Source: Thermococcus sp. 2319x1
GTDB lineage: Archaea > Methanobacteriota_B > Thermococci > Thermococcales > Thermococcaceae
Length of the DNA: 64,000 bases
Reading direction: 5' to 3'
NCBI RefSeq assembly: GCF_001484685.1
Contig: NZ_CP012200.1
Span: forward strand, 1,606,321-1,670,320
Shown: one piece after another, positions 10,114 through 18,280 of the stretch
Layout of the letters: each line of letters begins with the position of its first letter
Position numbering within the stretch: position 1 is the first letter of the stretch
The notes under the pieces: generated by a model
Told to the model about the DNA's origin: nothing
What the model saw: the letters and a program-made list of their open reading frames with translations, nothing else
The model's database searches: none
Made by a program: the position numbers and the translations under genes

Positions 10114-10848
10114 AACTTCAGCCTTTTGAAACTCCACGATTTTCTTTGGATTCAACCTGCTTAACCTGTCTATCCTCCCTCCTCCGCCGATTACAAATTC
10201 CTTCTCAATAACTCTCTTATCCACCACAGTATTTATAGGAACTCCCACTGGAGGAACTTCACCGATTTTATAGCCAGTTATCTTTTCTACTTCCTTTGGA
10301 CTTGCCATTCTGACGTTTCCAAAAATCTTTCTCAGCTTCTCCAAGCTTACCTTCGATTTTCCATCGACTATGACCAGAATGGATTCGCTTTCATTTACAA
10401 TGAAAACGAGAGATTTGATTATGTTTTCAGGTTTAACGTCCAAGAGCTTGACAACCTGTTCCACGGTTTTTACTTCTCCTTTCGGCTTTATAATCTCTCC
10501 CCCAAGCTCTTTAACAATCTCTTCCACCCTTATTACTTTTGCAGGGTATTTCTCTTCGTTCTTCTTCAGTTTTCTTTCAACCGCTTTGTCCAGGTCAATA
10601 TTAAGCTCATGTGCGAGAAGAGCAAGGTATATTATTATATCGGCAATCTCATCAGCAATTTTCTCTTTTTTCGAAGGGTCTCTGACCTTTTCAATGATCT
10701 CTTTATCGGTTTCCCATTGAAAGTACTCTAAGAGCTCCCCAACTTCAACAACAAGAGAAATTGCAAGATTTTTCGGAGTATGATACTTTTTCCAGAGACG
10801 TTCATCCCTAAATTTGATTGCCTTTTCTTCAATTTCTTTAAAATTCAT
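10096..10848 (-). CDS. MazG-like pyrophosphohydrolase fused to YbaK-type tRNA-editing domain
   Basis: Two domains in one 250-residue protein. Residues about 1-100 are MazG-like: the metal-binding pattern EVGELLEYFQW followed by DEIADIIIYLALLA is typical of NTP pyrophosphohydrolases of the short MazG type. Residues about 105-250 match the YbaK/ProX family (IKSLVFIVNE, VDGKSKVSLEKLRK, GYKIGEVPPVG, FVIGGGGRIDRLSR), which hydrolyses misacylated tRNA such as Cys- or Ala-tRNAPro. The frame is continuous with no sign of a fusion error. It follows a small coiled-coil gene with an 11 bp overlap. Whether both activities are retained is inference. Confidence 0.85.
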   Translation of the reverse strand: MNFKEIEEKAIKFRDERLWKKYHTPKNLAISLVVEVGELLEYFQWETDKEIIEKVRDPSKKEKIADEIADIIIYLALLAHELNIDLDKAVERKLKKNEEKYPAKVIRVEEIVKELGGEIIKPKGEVKTVEQVVKLLDVKPENIIKSLVFIVNESESILVIVDGKSKVSLEKLRKIFGNVRMASPKEVEKITGYKIGEVPPVGVPINTVVDKRVIEKEFVIGGGGRIDRLSRLNPKKIVEFQKAEVLDVSE

Positions 10849-11125
10849 GAGTCCTCATCTCTCTCAGAAGCCTTAAGTATTCCAACAGCTCTTTCAGTTC
10901 TTCCTTTGAAAACTTCTTCTCAGCATCTTCCTCCGGTTCAAATGACGATAGGTAGTCCTTTATTTTGTTTAATCTATCCAGCTCATCCTCCAGCTCAAGA
11001 GATCGCTTAGTGAACTCCCAAGAAGTATGAGGACTCTCAAAAATCCTCTGCTTGTTACTGACTATAGCTATCTTTACATTGGCTATTACCTCATCGACTA
11101 ACTCCAACAGTTCTTTTATCTTCAT
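10838..11125 (-). CDS. Small hypothetical helical protein
   Basis: 95 residues, almost entirely charged and helical, with a likely coiled coil (LELEDELDRLNKIKDYL). There is no signal peptide or known motif. The ATG follows GGTGTGAAGG. It overlaps the MazG-YbaK gene by 11 bp, so the two are cotranscribed and probably coupled. I do not recognise the family. A partner role for the fusion protein is possible but only inferred from the overlap. Confidence 0.7.
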   Translation of the reverse strand: MKIKELLELVDEVIANVKIAIVSNKQRIFESPHTSWEFTKRSLELEDELDRLNKIKDYLSSFEPEEDAEKKFSKEELKELLEYLRLLREMRTHEF

Positions 11126-11198
11126 CCTTCACACCGTTGATAATAATCAGGTCAAATTATTTAAAGTTGATTGAAAAAGTTAATATTAGGGGGTCCAT

Positions 11199-11456
11199 GT
11201 GGACTTTGATCTGTTTATGGAAAGATACGGATACAAAATCCTTCTCGGGATAATGGCAGCAGTTATCATTGGGCTCTTTGCAATACCTGCCCTTGGAATT
11301 GCAAGATTGATAAAAACGTATGGACTCGAAGTTGGGCTTATGTTTATCATAGTGGCAGCGGCTTATGGTTTTATAGTGTGGAGAAGATCCTCCGAGGCAT
11401 ATGCAAAAGCCCATGGAAAATACTTCTACGATGATAAATGGTATAAAAGAAGATAG
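11199..11456 (+). CDS. Small hypothetical membrane protein
   Basis: 85 residues with two predicted helices (about 14-35 and 47-62) and a basic C-terminus ending in KWYKRR. The start is GTG 11199 behind AGGGGG; ATG 11220 is an alternative. It is convergent with iorA, 2 bp apart at the ends. No family recognised. Confidence 0.6.
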   Translation: MDFDLFMERYGYKILLGIMAAVIIGLFAIPALGIARLIKTYGLEVGLMFIIVAAAYGFIVWRRSSEAYAKAHGKYFYDDKWYKRR

Positions 11457-11458
11457 AA

Positions 11459-13342
11459 TCACCTCTTGCTTGGATAAACTATCGCATCGAAGGGACAGAG
11501 CTGCTCGCAAAGCCCACAGCCAGTGCAGATGAGGGAGTCAATTTTCATCTTTCCCGCTTCACCATCAAATACGAGTGCCGGACAGCCAGTTAATAACGCA
11601 CACGCTTTACATCCTGTGCATTTATCCTCTAAGACTATTGGAATATCCCCAATTTCCCCTCTCCTCAGCACTGGAATTATGCATTCTCTCCTTGCTATTA
11701 TCACCGCCGGTCCTTTAACTTGCATTGCCTCTTTTATGGCCTCTTTGGTGGCTTTTAAGTCGTATGGGTCAACTGTCTTTACGTACTTCACACCCAACGC
11801 TTTCACAAGAGCTTCAATGTCAATCTCGTTGAACTTCCTTCCCGTCTCGCTTCCTCCCGTTCCCGGATGCGGTTGGTGTCCTGTCATCGCAGTTGTCCTG
11901 TTGTCGAGTATCATAACCAAAACATCTAAGTTTTTATAAACCGCATCCACTAATGGCTGCAGTCCATTGTGGAAAAACGTAGAATCCCCTATGGTGGCTA
12001 TTATTTTCTTGCCCATAGCTATGCTCTGACCATTTGCGAGACTTATGCTGGCACCCATAACGTATTCTGTCCATATGGCCTCCAATGGCGGGAGTAAAGA
12101 TAAAGCATAACATCCTATATCGCCGTGGATTGGAAGTTCATCTTTTTTGAACTTCAATTCCCTGAGAGCATCAAGTAACGCCCTGTAGGATCCCCTATGT
12201 GGACAACCAGGACACATTGTAGGGGGCCTTGATGGAGCCAAGTTTTCAGCTTCCTCAACCTCTTTAGGCTTCATGTATTCTTCTCCTTCCTTACCAAGAA
12301 GGTTTAAGAGTGCATTCCTGACTAATCTGGGGGTTAGCTCGCCCTCTAAAGGTAGATGACCAGTACGTTTGCCGTATATAGGGACTCTTATCCCCTCTTC
12401 GTAGGCTACTATCTTCACCTCTTCCTCCAAAAACGGCGCACCGTCTTCCACAACTATTGCCTTTTTGACCCCTTTTAGGAACTCAACAACAAGTTTCCTT
12501 GGCAGGGGATGGGGAGTTGAAATCTTAAGAACCTTAAATTTCTCTCCAAGCTTTGAAACAACTTCCTTCACGTAATTATAGGGCGCTCCCTCAGCTATAA
12601 TCCCGATTTCACCTTCTCCTTCAATCCAGTTAAATCTTAAGCCTTCAAATTCAGCCTCAATTTCCTTCAGTGTTTTGTTCAGCCATTTATGTCTCTCAAG
12701 ATTGCCCTTCATAGAGGCTCTTACGTATCTCTGAATATCCTTCTTAAACTTTGGTTCCCTGTTGAGCTTAACGAACTCTCCTACCTCTACATCGGCGGTT
12801 GTGTGGTTAACTCTGGTAGTTGTTCTGAAAATAACCGGCACCTTGTACTTCTCACTTAATTCATATGCATACTTTATCAAATCATGGGCCTCTTGAACAT
12901 CTGCAGGCTCCAAAACGGGTAGTAAGGCAAGTTTTCCATAATATCTATCATCCTGCTCCGTTTGAGAGGTATGCGGCCCGGGGTCATCGGCAACTAAAAT
13001 AACGAGCCCCCCTTCCACACCAGAATAAGCGAGACTCATTAGAGGGTCAGCAGCAACGTTAAGTCCCACACACTTCATCGTTACAAGTGCTCTAAGACCC
13101 GTATAAGCAACTCCCGCGGCTTCTTCAAGTGCTACTTTCTCATTTGGTGCCCATTCAGCGAAGATTTCGGGATTTAATCTCGCTATTGTTTCAATAACTT
13201 CAGTAGACGGCGTTCCAGGATAGCCGGTTGCAAAAGAGATGCCGCTTTCAAGTGCTCCATATGCGATTGCTTCGTTTCCAATAAGGAGTTTCTTATTTGG
13301 TGACGTCACAATCATTGAGGAGCTTGATTTAGCAATTTCCAT
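11459..13342 (-). CDS. iorA: Indolepyruvate ferredoxin oxidoreductase, alpha subunit
   Basis: Catalyses CoA-dependent oxidative decarboxylation of aryl pyruvates from aromatic amino acids, reducing ferredoxin. Three parts can be seen: an N-terminal pyruvate-binding domain (GNEAIAYGALESGISFATGYPGTPS), a TPP-binding domain (GDIGCYALSLLPP, IGDSTFFHNGL, DNRTTAMTGHQ), and a C-terminal ferredoxin-like part with CTGCKAC and CTGCGLCEQLCP clusters. ATG 13342 (627 residues) is preferred to the GTG at 13354. The GGTGGTG before the ATG and a TATA-like element near 13373-13382 both favour the shorter form. The beta subunit gene iorB, often adjacent, is not next to it here. Confidence 0.92.
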   Translation of the reverse strand: MEIAKSSSSMIVTSPNKKLLIGNEAIAYGALESGISFATGYPGTPSTEVIETIARLNPEIFAEWAPNEKVALEEAAGVAYTGLRALVTMKCVGLNVAADPLMSLAYSGVEGGLVILVADDPGPHTSQTEQDDRYYGKLALLPVLEPADVQEAHDLIKYAYELSEKYKVPVIFRTTTRVNHTTADVEVGEFVKLNREPKFKKDIQRYVRASMKGNLERHKWLNKTLKEIEAEFEGLRFNWIEGEGEIGIIAEGAPYNYVKEVVSKLGEKFKVLKISTPHPLPRKLVVEFLKGVKKAIVVEDGAPFLEEEVKIVAYEEGIRVPIYGKRTGHLPLEGELTPRLVRNALLNLLGKEGEEYMKPKEVEEAENLAPSRPPTMCPGCPHRGSYRALLDALRELKFKKDELPIHGDIGCYALSLLPPLEAIWTEYVMGASISLANGQSIAMGKKIIATIGDSTFFHNGLQPLVDAVYKNLDVLVMILDNRTTAMTGHQPHPGTGGSETGRKFNEIDIEALVKALGVKYVKTVDPYDLKATKEAIKEAMQVKGPAVIIARRECIIPVLRRGEIGDIPIVLEDKCTGCKACALLTGCPALVFDGEAGKMKIDSLICTGCGLCEQLCPFDAIVYPSKR

Positions 13343-13418
13343 GCTCACCACCACAATCTCTTCGTTTTAAGCCTATAAAACTTATAGTTCGAAGAAAAAC
13401 TGAGAAAATCGAATATCT

Positions 13419-14099
13419 TTAGATTTCAACCTCAAAAACCATAAATGTTCTCGCTATAGGGTTCGGATAAACTTGCCATTCGAAATCTCCATTCTCTATA
13501 GGTATCTCTCCGTAGAGGCCTCCTTCTCGCGGATCAAGGCTCTTTCCCAATATTCTAGTTCCGTTTATCTCGACACTCATGTATCTCGGAAGCCCAATCC
13601 TCACAAAGCCCTCTCCCATTGCATACTCAATTCCCCACTTCACGGAATAAATCCCGGCATAAAGCTCCGCTATTCTGACAGCAACACTTTCTTTCCCTAT
13701 AGCCAAGATCTCAACCCCGGTTTCTTCCCAAAATCTCTTAGCCAACGGCTGTAGATCTTTGCTCAGCTCATGCCATATGGCTTTTCCTCTATCAGAAATC
13801 CTCAATGAATCTATAGTTGGATCGTCGAGTTTTCTGACCTCTATTCCCCCAAGGCTGGAGTCTAAATGAATAACATCCGGCTTTACTTTTCTTGCAAGCT
13901 TTAATGCCAGAAAAGCCTCATCCCTCAGCGCTTTCCTTCCACTAAGGTCATAGTCAAAAGGATCGGAGTACTTTACGATGCTCAGTGTCGCTGTTCTATA
14001 CGGCTTCTCCACCAAAACAGCTGCAGTTGCTATCAAACCAATTGGATTGTAGTTTTCATCCAACACTGCTCCCCCAGTATCTGCAGAGACTATTCTCAT
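13419..14099 (-). CDS. Conserved archaeal hypothetical protein (DUF4152-like)
   Basis: 226 residues from ATG 14099, which has GGGTGA 5 bases upstream; a GTG at 14108 lies within that ribosome site. It has alternating strands and helices with VSADTGGAVLDENYNPIG at the start and IHLDSSLGGIEVRKLD in the middle, which suggests an RNase H-like fold. I recall this as DUF4152, but the name is uncertain. It follows the Dph6-like gene with a 5 bp gap, so both are in one transcript, which may hint at a translation-related role. Confidence 0.65.
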   Translation of the reverse strand: MRIVSADTGGAVLDENYNPIGLIATAAVLVEKPYRTATLSIVKYSDPFDYDLSGRKALRDEAFLALKLARKVKPDVIHLDSSLGGIEVRKLDDPTIDSLRISDRGKAIWHELSKDLQPLAKRFWEETGVEILAIGKESVAVRIAELYAGIYSVKWGIEYAMGEGFVRIGLPRYMSVEINGTRILGKSLDPREGGLYGEIPIENGDFEWQVYPNPIARTFMVFEVEI

Positions 14100-14104
14100 A
14101 TCTT

Positions 14105-14785
14105 TCACCCTTTCGGTTCTAAGTGAGCCTTCTTGACTATCAACACTCCCGAACTGGTGTATTCATCCCATATCTTTTCAACTTCGTCAAAAACAACTTT
14201 TGCACTAAAGAATGGTGCATCCCTGACAAAAGTCTCGAATTCTCCTCCTTCACCAGCTATGTGCACTTTATACTTTTCGTTAAGTGTTTTCAATTCCTCA
14301 AGGGCCTTTCCATCTATTTTCCTTCCTAACCACGTTTTATCCAGGCCATAAGCTGAGACTCCAACTATAACGACATCAAAACCCTCTTGAATCAGGGTTT
14401 TCATATATTCTTCTGGATCAACTCCCCAGAACGGAGCAAATACTTTGATTCCTAACTCCTGAGCCACTCTTTCAACCCTTTCTTTTTGGTATTGACTTGC
14501 CAGTGCCCCTGCAACGATTCCATCTATTTTCAGTCCTTCAAGAACCCTTTTCAAGTCCTCAACTTCTTTCTCCTTCTCTCCTTTTGTAAATCCCTTTATG
14601 AGAGGAATTCCAACGGCCCTTGCTTGGAGCTCTGTGAGGTGAATGTTTGGAACATGGTACATATAACTTTCATCACTCTCAGAATGCATACTTACAAGAT
14701 ATTTAACCTCAAAACCTTCCTTTAATGCCCAGTAAAGGGCATATGTTGAATCCTTTCCTCCAGAGAAAAGTACTGCAACCCTCAT
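14105..14785 (-). CDS. Diphthine-ammonia ligase family protein (Dph6-like, MJ0570 family)
   Basis: ATP-dependent amidation of diphthine on elongation factor 2 is the known role of this family. The adenine nucleotide alpha-hydrolase (PP-loop) motif [14 protein letters not shown] is at residues 9-22. The signature [14 protein letters not shown] near residue 185 is typical of Dph6/MJ0570. ATG 14785 (226 residues) is chosen over 14803 because AGAGG lies 7 bases before it. A TATA-like run (TTTTTTAAATAC) at about 14826-14838 fits a promoter. The DUF4152-like gene follows. Confidence 0.85.
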   Translation of the reverse strand: MRVAVLFSGGKDSTYALYWALKEGFEVKYLVSMHSESDESYMYHVPNIHLTELQARAVGIPLIKGFTKGEKEKEVEDLKRVLEGLKIDGIVAGALASQYQKERVERVAQELGIKVFAPFWGVDPEEYMKTLIQEGFDVVIVGVSAYGLDKTWLGRKIDGKALEELKTLNEKYKVHIAGEGGEFETFVRDAPFFSAKVVFDEVEKIWDEYTSSGVLIVKKAHLEPKG

Positions 14786-14911
14786 TTCTATTCCTCTTTT
14801 CATGTTTTAAGATAATTGGAGAGTGTATTTAAAAAATTTTGGAAAATTAGAGAGGACACCCTTAGGATAAGCTAATGGATAACAGAAAACAGTATTGGTG
14901 AGAGCTAAAGC

Positions 14912-15883
14912 TTAATCTCTACACACTCTGTAAACTTCTTTTCTTCTACTGTTTCTTTCGAGTATCAGGTAATCACCAGCAAACATAGCCTTTGCTATTC
15001 TATTTTTGTCCTGAGGATTATGGCTCTTAAACTCCACACAATCAATGAGTTTCAGATCCAAACTGTAAACACAGAGTTTCTGGTAAATTCCATTTCCAGC
15101 CAAAATCTCACTAAAAAACAAGGCAAAATAGTTTTCTCCTCCAATGAACTCTATGCTAATTCCAGTAAACGGATCGATCGGCTGGGGAGTTATCTCCATA
15201 TTTGCCTCAATCGATTTTATAGACTTCCCTGTCTCCAAATCGTATAGGGTTAGGTAGTATTCATTCTCCCTTGAACTGAGCATATAAGCCTTTTCATTTA
15301 CCACCAGCAACTCAAATCCTTCGGCTGGGAAAATCCTAACAAACTCTCCATTGGTTTTGTTGAAAAAGATTATTCCTTTGATTTTATCGAAGCCTCTTGT
15401 TACACTTCCAAGCATCAGAATATAGTTTTTGTATTCTTGTGCTGTTTTTGGATTGAAATAAAGGAGTTCATATGATGAAACATTGTACTCATAAACCTTC
15501 CACCACTTAGGGGTTAAATTGTAGTCCAAAAACACCGCCTCACTCCTAAGTCCAGCATCCCATTTGGAGTAGTAACCATAAAGAAAAATCCCCTCGCTAA
15601 AGAACTTATACCCTGCTTGAGGGGTTTTAAACGTAAAATTCAATAGACTTTTATTAAAAGATCTGCTTTTGATAACAACACTTACCCGGGGGATCATCCT
15701 GTCATCAACAATTATCGGAGCTGTCTCTTTGATTTCTATTAAATAATACTCCTCAGTTTTAACCAACAGTTCTTCGGGAGCGATGTCTACTGGGGAGAGT
15801 TCAGAAGTGGGGTTGAGAAATAGACTTGAAGCAATAACAGCGAAAAAAAGGAATAGAAAAGCAAGCAAAACTTTTTTTCTCAT
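14912..15883 (-). CDS. Secreted or membrane-anchored propeller-like hypothetical protein
   Basis: 323 residues from ATG 15883, which has GAGGTGA 5 bases upstream. It starts with a basic N-terminus and one hydrophobic helix (MRKKVLLAFLFLFFAVIAS), then a beta-rich ectodomain. The ectodomain has repeated aromatic strand patterns (YSKWDAGLRSEAVFLDYNL, NEYYLTLYDLETGKSIKS) like those of two other proteins in this window, at 34499-35938 and 53414-54448. These look like members of one Thermococcales family of exported propellers, an inference from pattern alone. It lies 10 bp after an ORF at 15894-16295. Confidence 0.65.
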   Translation of the reverse strand: MRKKVLLAFLFLFFAVIASSLFLNPTSELSPVDIAPEELLVKTEEYYLIEIKETAPIIVDDRMIPRVSVVIKSRSFNKSLLNFTFKTPQAGYKFFSEGIFLYGYYSKWDAGLRSEAVFLDYNLTPKWWKVYEYNVSSYELLYFNPKTAQEYKNYILMLGSVTRGFDKIKGIIFFNKTNGEFVRIFPAEGFELLVVNEKAYMLSSRENEYYLTLYDLETGKSIKSIEANMEITPQPIDPFTGISIEFIGGENYFALFFSEILAGNGIYQKLCVYSLDLKLIDCVEFKSHNPQDKNRIAKAMFAGDYLILERNSRRKEVYRVCRD

Positions 15884-15893
15884 AGCTTTCACC

Positions 15894-16295
15894 TCATGGC
15901 CATATTGTTTTCCAATGGTATTCTCTTGGATCATCAGTTGCCGCAAAGGCTTGGTAGAAGAGCAAGTCGGCCCTTTCATACGCTAATTCAGTTTCAAGCA
16001 TTAAGATTCTGTTCCAAGTCTCATTAGTTGAAAAAACTCGAGCTTTCTGATACAACTCCTGTAATTCCTCCTCTTTCTGATTAATCACTCTTGTTAAGTT
16101 CTCAATTTTTAAGTTAATCTCACTCAAAGCCTTATCAACATCAAAATCTTGGCAAGAACTGCAAGCCCCAGAGCTAACTGGAACTTGCAAGTCCTTAACT
16201 TCTTGAAACTGCCCAGCAAAAGCAAAACTACTCAAAAACACCTTTGCATTCGCCCCCTTTCCCCCAAACAAGGTCTTCAACAATACTATAAGCAA
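15894..16295 (-). pseudogene. Hypothetical exported coiled-coil protein without a proper start
   Basis: The frame codes for a hydrophobic stretch, then AKVFLSSFAFAGQFQ, a CSSC pair and a charged coiled coil (LENLTRVINQKEEELQEL region). The only in-frame start is TTG 16295, inside the hydrophobic helix; the helix continues upstream in frame to a TAG with no ATG or GTG. A nearby ATG (about 16312) is in another frame next to a run of five T, so a small indel may have broken the N-terminus. It precedes the propeller-like gene by 10 bp. The adjacent transporter wreckage suggests local decay. Confidence 0.5.
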
Positions 16296-16344
16296 AAGTA
16301 GTATAAAAACATTTTGCTAAAATAATAATCTTATGGATACATCA

Positions 16345-16570
16345 ATCAAAAGTAGGAGAGCATCCAAATTACTCAAAGGCTCATCAAGTAACAGAACATC
16401 GGGCTCTTTAACAAGTGCCTAGCTATCGCAACTCTCTGCTGGTGACCACCACTGAGCTGCCGGGGGTATCTGTCTAGGAGATGATATATGTGAAGCATTT
16501 TCGCAACTTCTCTCACTTTTTTCTCTATCTCTTCTCTAGGAGCTTTTCTGAGCTCAAGAGGCGATTTTTG
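16345..16570 (-). pseudogene. Remnant of sugar ABC transporter ATPase (MalK-like)
   Basis: Only the middle of an ABC ATPase remains. It opens with PLELRKAPREEIEKKVREV, shows the signature LSGGHQQRVAIAR, and then loses frame by one base (near 16420, where GCTAGGCAC should read GCTAGGGCAC). The next frame continues ALVKEPDVLLLDEPLSNLDAL, the Walker B region, then stops. The N-terminal Walker A part and the C-terminal regulatory part are missing. The 5' edge is fused directly to a broken binding-protein gene, so a deletion joined the two. Confidence 0.85.
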
Positions 16571-17049
16571 CCGCAACATCTTTTCTTATGTATAGGGGCC
16601 CAGCTTCCGTGTCTTGTGGCAAGCCGTAAAGCTTCCCGTTGAATTTTGATGCCTCAATAAGTGAGGGATAGAAGTCCTCTCTCACATTTTTGTATGCGTT
16701 TGCATATTCGGTTATATCAAGAATGTAACCCCCGTCTGCAAGGGTCGGTAAGAATACGTAAGAGTTCACGAAGAAATCCCCCGCTTGTCCTAGGGGCTGT
16801 TTGCTGAGATATTCTTGATAGGCATCTTGGAAAGAGGCAACATAGTGTGTATCCGTTATTGTTATCCTCACGTTAACCCCATTTTCTTCCCAAACTTTGT
16901 TTATTCTTCTCTCACCTCCTACAATCCCATAAACTCTCATCACGCTGTTGGGGTTTCCAGACTCCACGCGGAGAATTTTACTTTACTTACCCCGTTGCTT
17001 TCAAGTGCCTTCCCTATTGCCACAGCATCCTTCAAATGTGCATCACCGA
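16562..17049 (-). pseudogene. Remnant of sugar ABC transporter solute-binding protein
   Basis: Fragments of a family-1 extracellular sugar-binding protein. One frame reads DAVAIGKALESNGVSKVKFS; after a shift of two bases near 16963 the next reads SGNPNSVMRVYGIVGG, and it continues through GQAGDFFVNSYVFLP and GKLYGLPQDTEAGPLYIRKD before running into MalK-like sequence at about 16565. No signal peptide or start remains. The protein differs from the MalE at 3690-4973, so this was a second, unrelated sugar importer that was lost. Confidence 0.85.
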
Positions 17050-17083
17050 AAGTGTTATATATGCTAATAAAAGATTATCAACC

Positions 17084-17096
17084 AAAAATATTTAAT
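17084..17096 (+). promoter_or_regulatory. Promoter of inositol-phosphate synthase gene
   Basis: CCAAAAATATTTAATATG places a purine-rich BRE and an AT-rich TATA box about 35-45 bp upstream of ATG 17129. No operator could be recognised. Confidence 0.55.
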
Positions 17097-17128
17097 ATGT
17101 ATAAAATAACAATACTGGGGATGAAAGC

Positions 17129-18280
17129 ATGGTTCGCGTTGTGATACTAGGCCAAGGATACGTAGGGAGCATTTTTGCTCTTGGGGTTGAAAGGATAAAA
17201 ACAGGGGAGCTTGGTTACTATGGAATTCCACTTCAGAACGAGCTCCCAATAAAAGTCGAAGACATAGAAATCGTTGGAAGCTATGATGTTGACAAAAACA
17301 AAATTGGCAAGTCCCTATATGAGGTTGTGAAGAACTACTGGGACGGCAAAATCCCAGAAGCCCTCAAGAACATAATCGTAAGAAAGGGAATTCATCTCAG
17401 AAGCTTAAGAAACCTTCCCATAGAGGCGGAGGGCCTTGAGGATGAAATGAGCCTTAGGGAAGCTGTTGAAAAACTTGTTGAAGAATGGAAGAGGCTTAAT
17501 GCAGACGTTATAGTTAACGTTTGCACTACCGAAGCCTTTGTCCCATTTGGAAACAAGGAAGAGCTTATAAAAGCCATTGAAAACGACGAGAGAGAAAGAT
17601 TAACTGCAACTCAAGTTTACGCTTATGCCGCCGCTCTGTACGCAAAGGAAAGGGGAGGAGCAGCTTTCGTAAACGCTATTCCCACGCTCATAGCAAACGA
17701 CCCCGCTTTTGTGGAGCTTGCCAAAGAGAACAACTTAGTTATCTTTGGCGATGATGGGGCCACGGGAGCAACCCCGCTGACGGCCGATGTCTTAGCTCAC
17801 TTAGCTCAGAGGAACAGATACGTTAAAGACATAGCCCAATTCAACATAGGTGGTAACACTGACTTTTTAGCCCTAACTGACAAGGAGAGAAATAAAAGCA
17901 AAGAATTCACAAAATCGAGTGTAGTTAAAGACCTTCTTGGCTATGAGGCTCCTCATTACATCAAACCAACCGGGTTCCTTGAGCCGTTGGGAGACAAAAA
18001 GTTCATTGCCATGCACATCGAATACGTCAGCTTCAACGGAGCAGTTGACGAGCTTGTGATAACCGGAAGAATCAACGATAGTCCAGCTTTAGCCGGACTG
18101 TTAGTTGATTTAGTGAGATTGGGCAAAATGGCAGTAGAAAGGAAGGAATTCGGGACTGTATACGAGGTTAACGCCTTCTACATGAAAAACCCGGGGCCAG
18201 GAGAAAAAGGCAACATTCCCAGGATAATAGCCCATGAAAAGATGAGAATGTGGGCAGGGCTGAAGCCAAGATGGCTTTAG
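17129..18280 (+). CDS. ino1: myo-Inositol-1-phosphate synthase
   Basis: Converts glucose-6-phosphate to L-myo-inositol-1-phosphate with internal NAD redox. It is the first step to archaeal inositol phospholipids and to di-myo-inositol phosphate, the heat-stress solute of Thermococcales. The NAD-binding start GQGYVGSIFALGVERIK, the core FNIGGNTDFLAL and the motif GDDGATGATPLTADVLAHLA are all visible. Its 383 residues match archaeal enzymes. It ends 4 bp into the convergent alaX gene. Its own TATA box lies upstream. Confidence 0.93.
   Translation: MVRVVILGQGYVGSIFALGVERIKTGELGYYGIPLQNELPIKVEDIEIVGSYDVDKNKIGKSLYEVVKNYWDGKIPEALKNIIVRKGIHLRSLRNLPIEAEGLEDEMSLREAVEKLVEEWKRLNADVIVNVCTTEAFVPFGNKEELIKAIENDERERLTATQVYAYAAALYAKERGGAAFVNAIPTLIANDPAFVELAKENNLVIFGDDGATGATPLTADVLAHLAQRNRYVKDIAQFNIGGNTDFLALTDKERNKSKEFTKSSVVKDLLGYEAPHYIKPTGFLEPLGDKKFIAMHIEYVSFNGAVDELVITGRINDSPALAGLLVDLVRLGKMAVERKEFGTVYEVNAFYMKNPGPGEKGNIPRIIAHEKMRMWAGLKPRWL

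Noticed and set aside
14862-14872. TTAGGATAAGC, identical to 11 bases of the IS6-like ends
   Set aside because: The outer ATACTG and the inner sequence do not match, so a chance hit or a very old scar cannot be separated.
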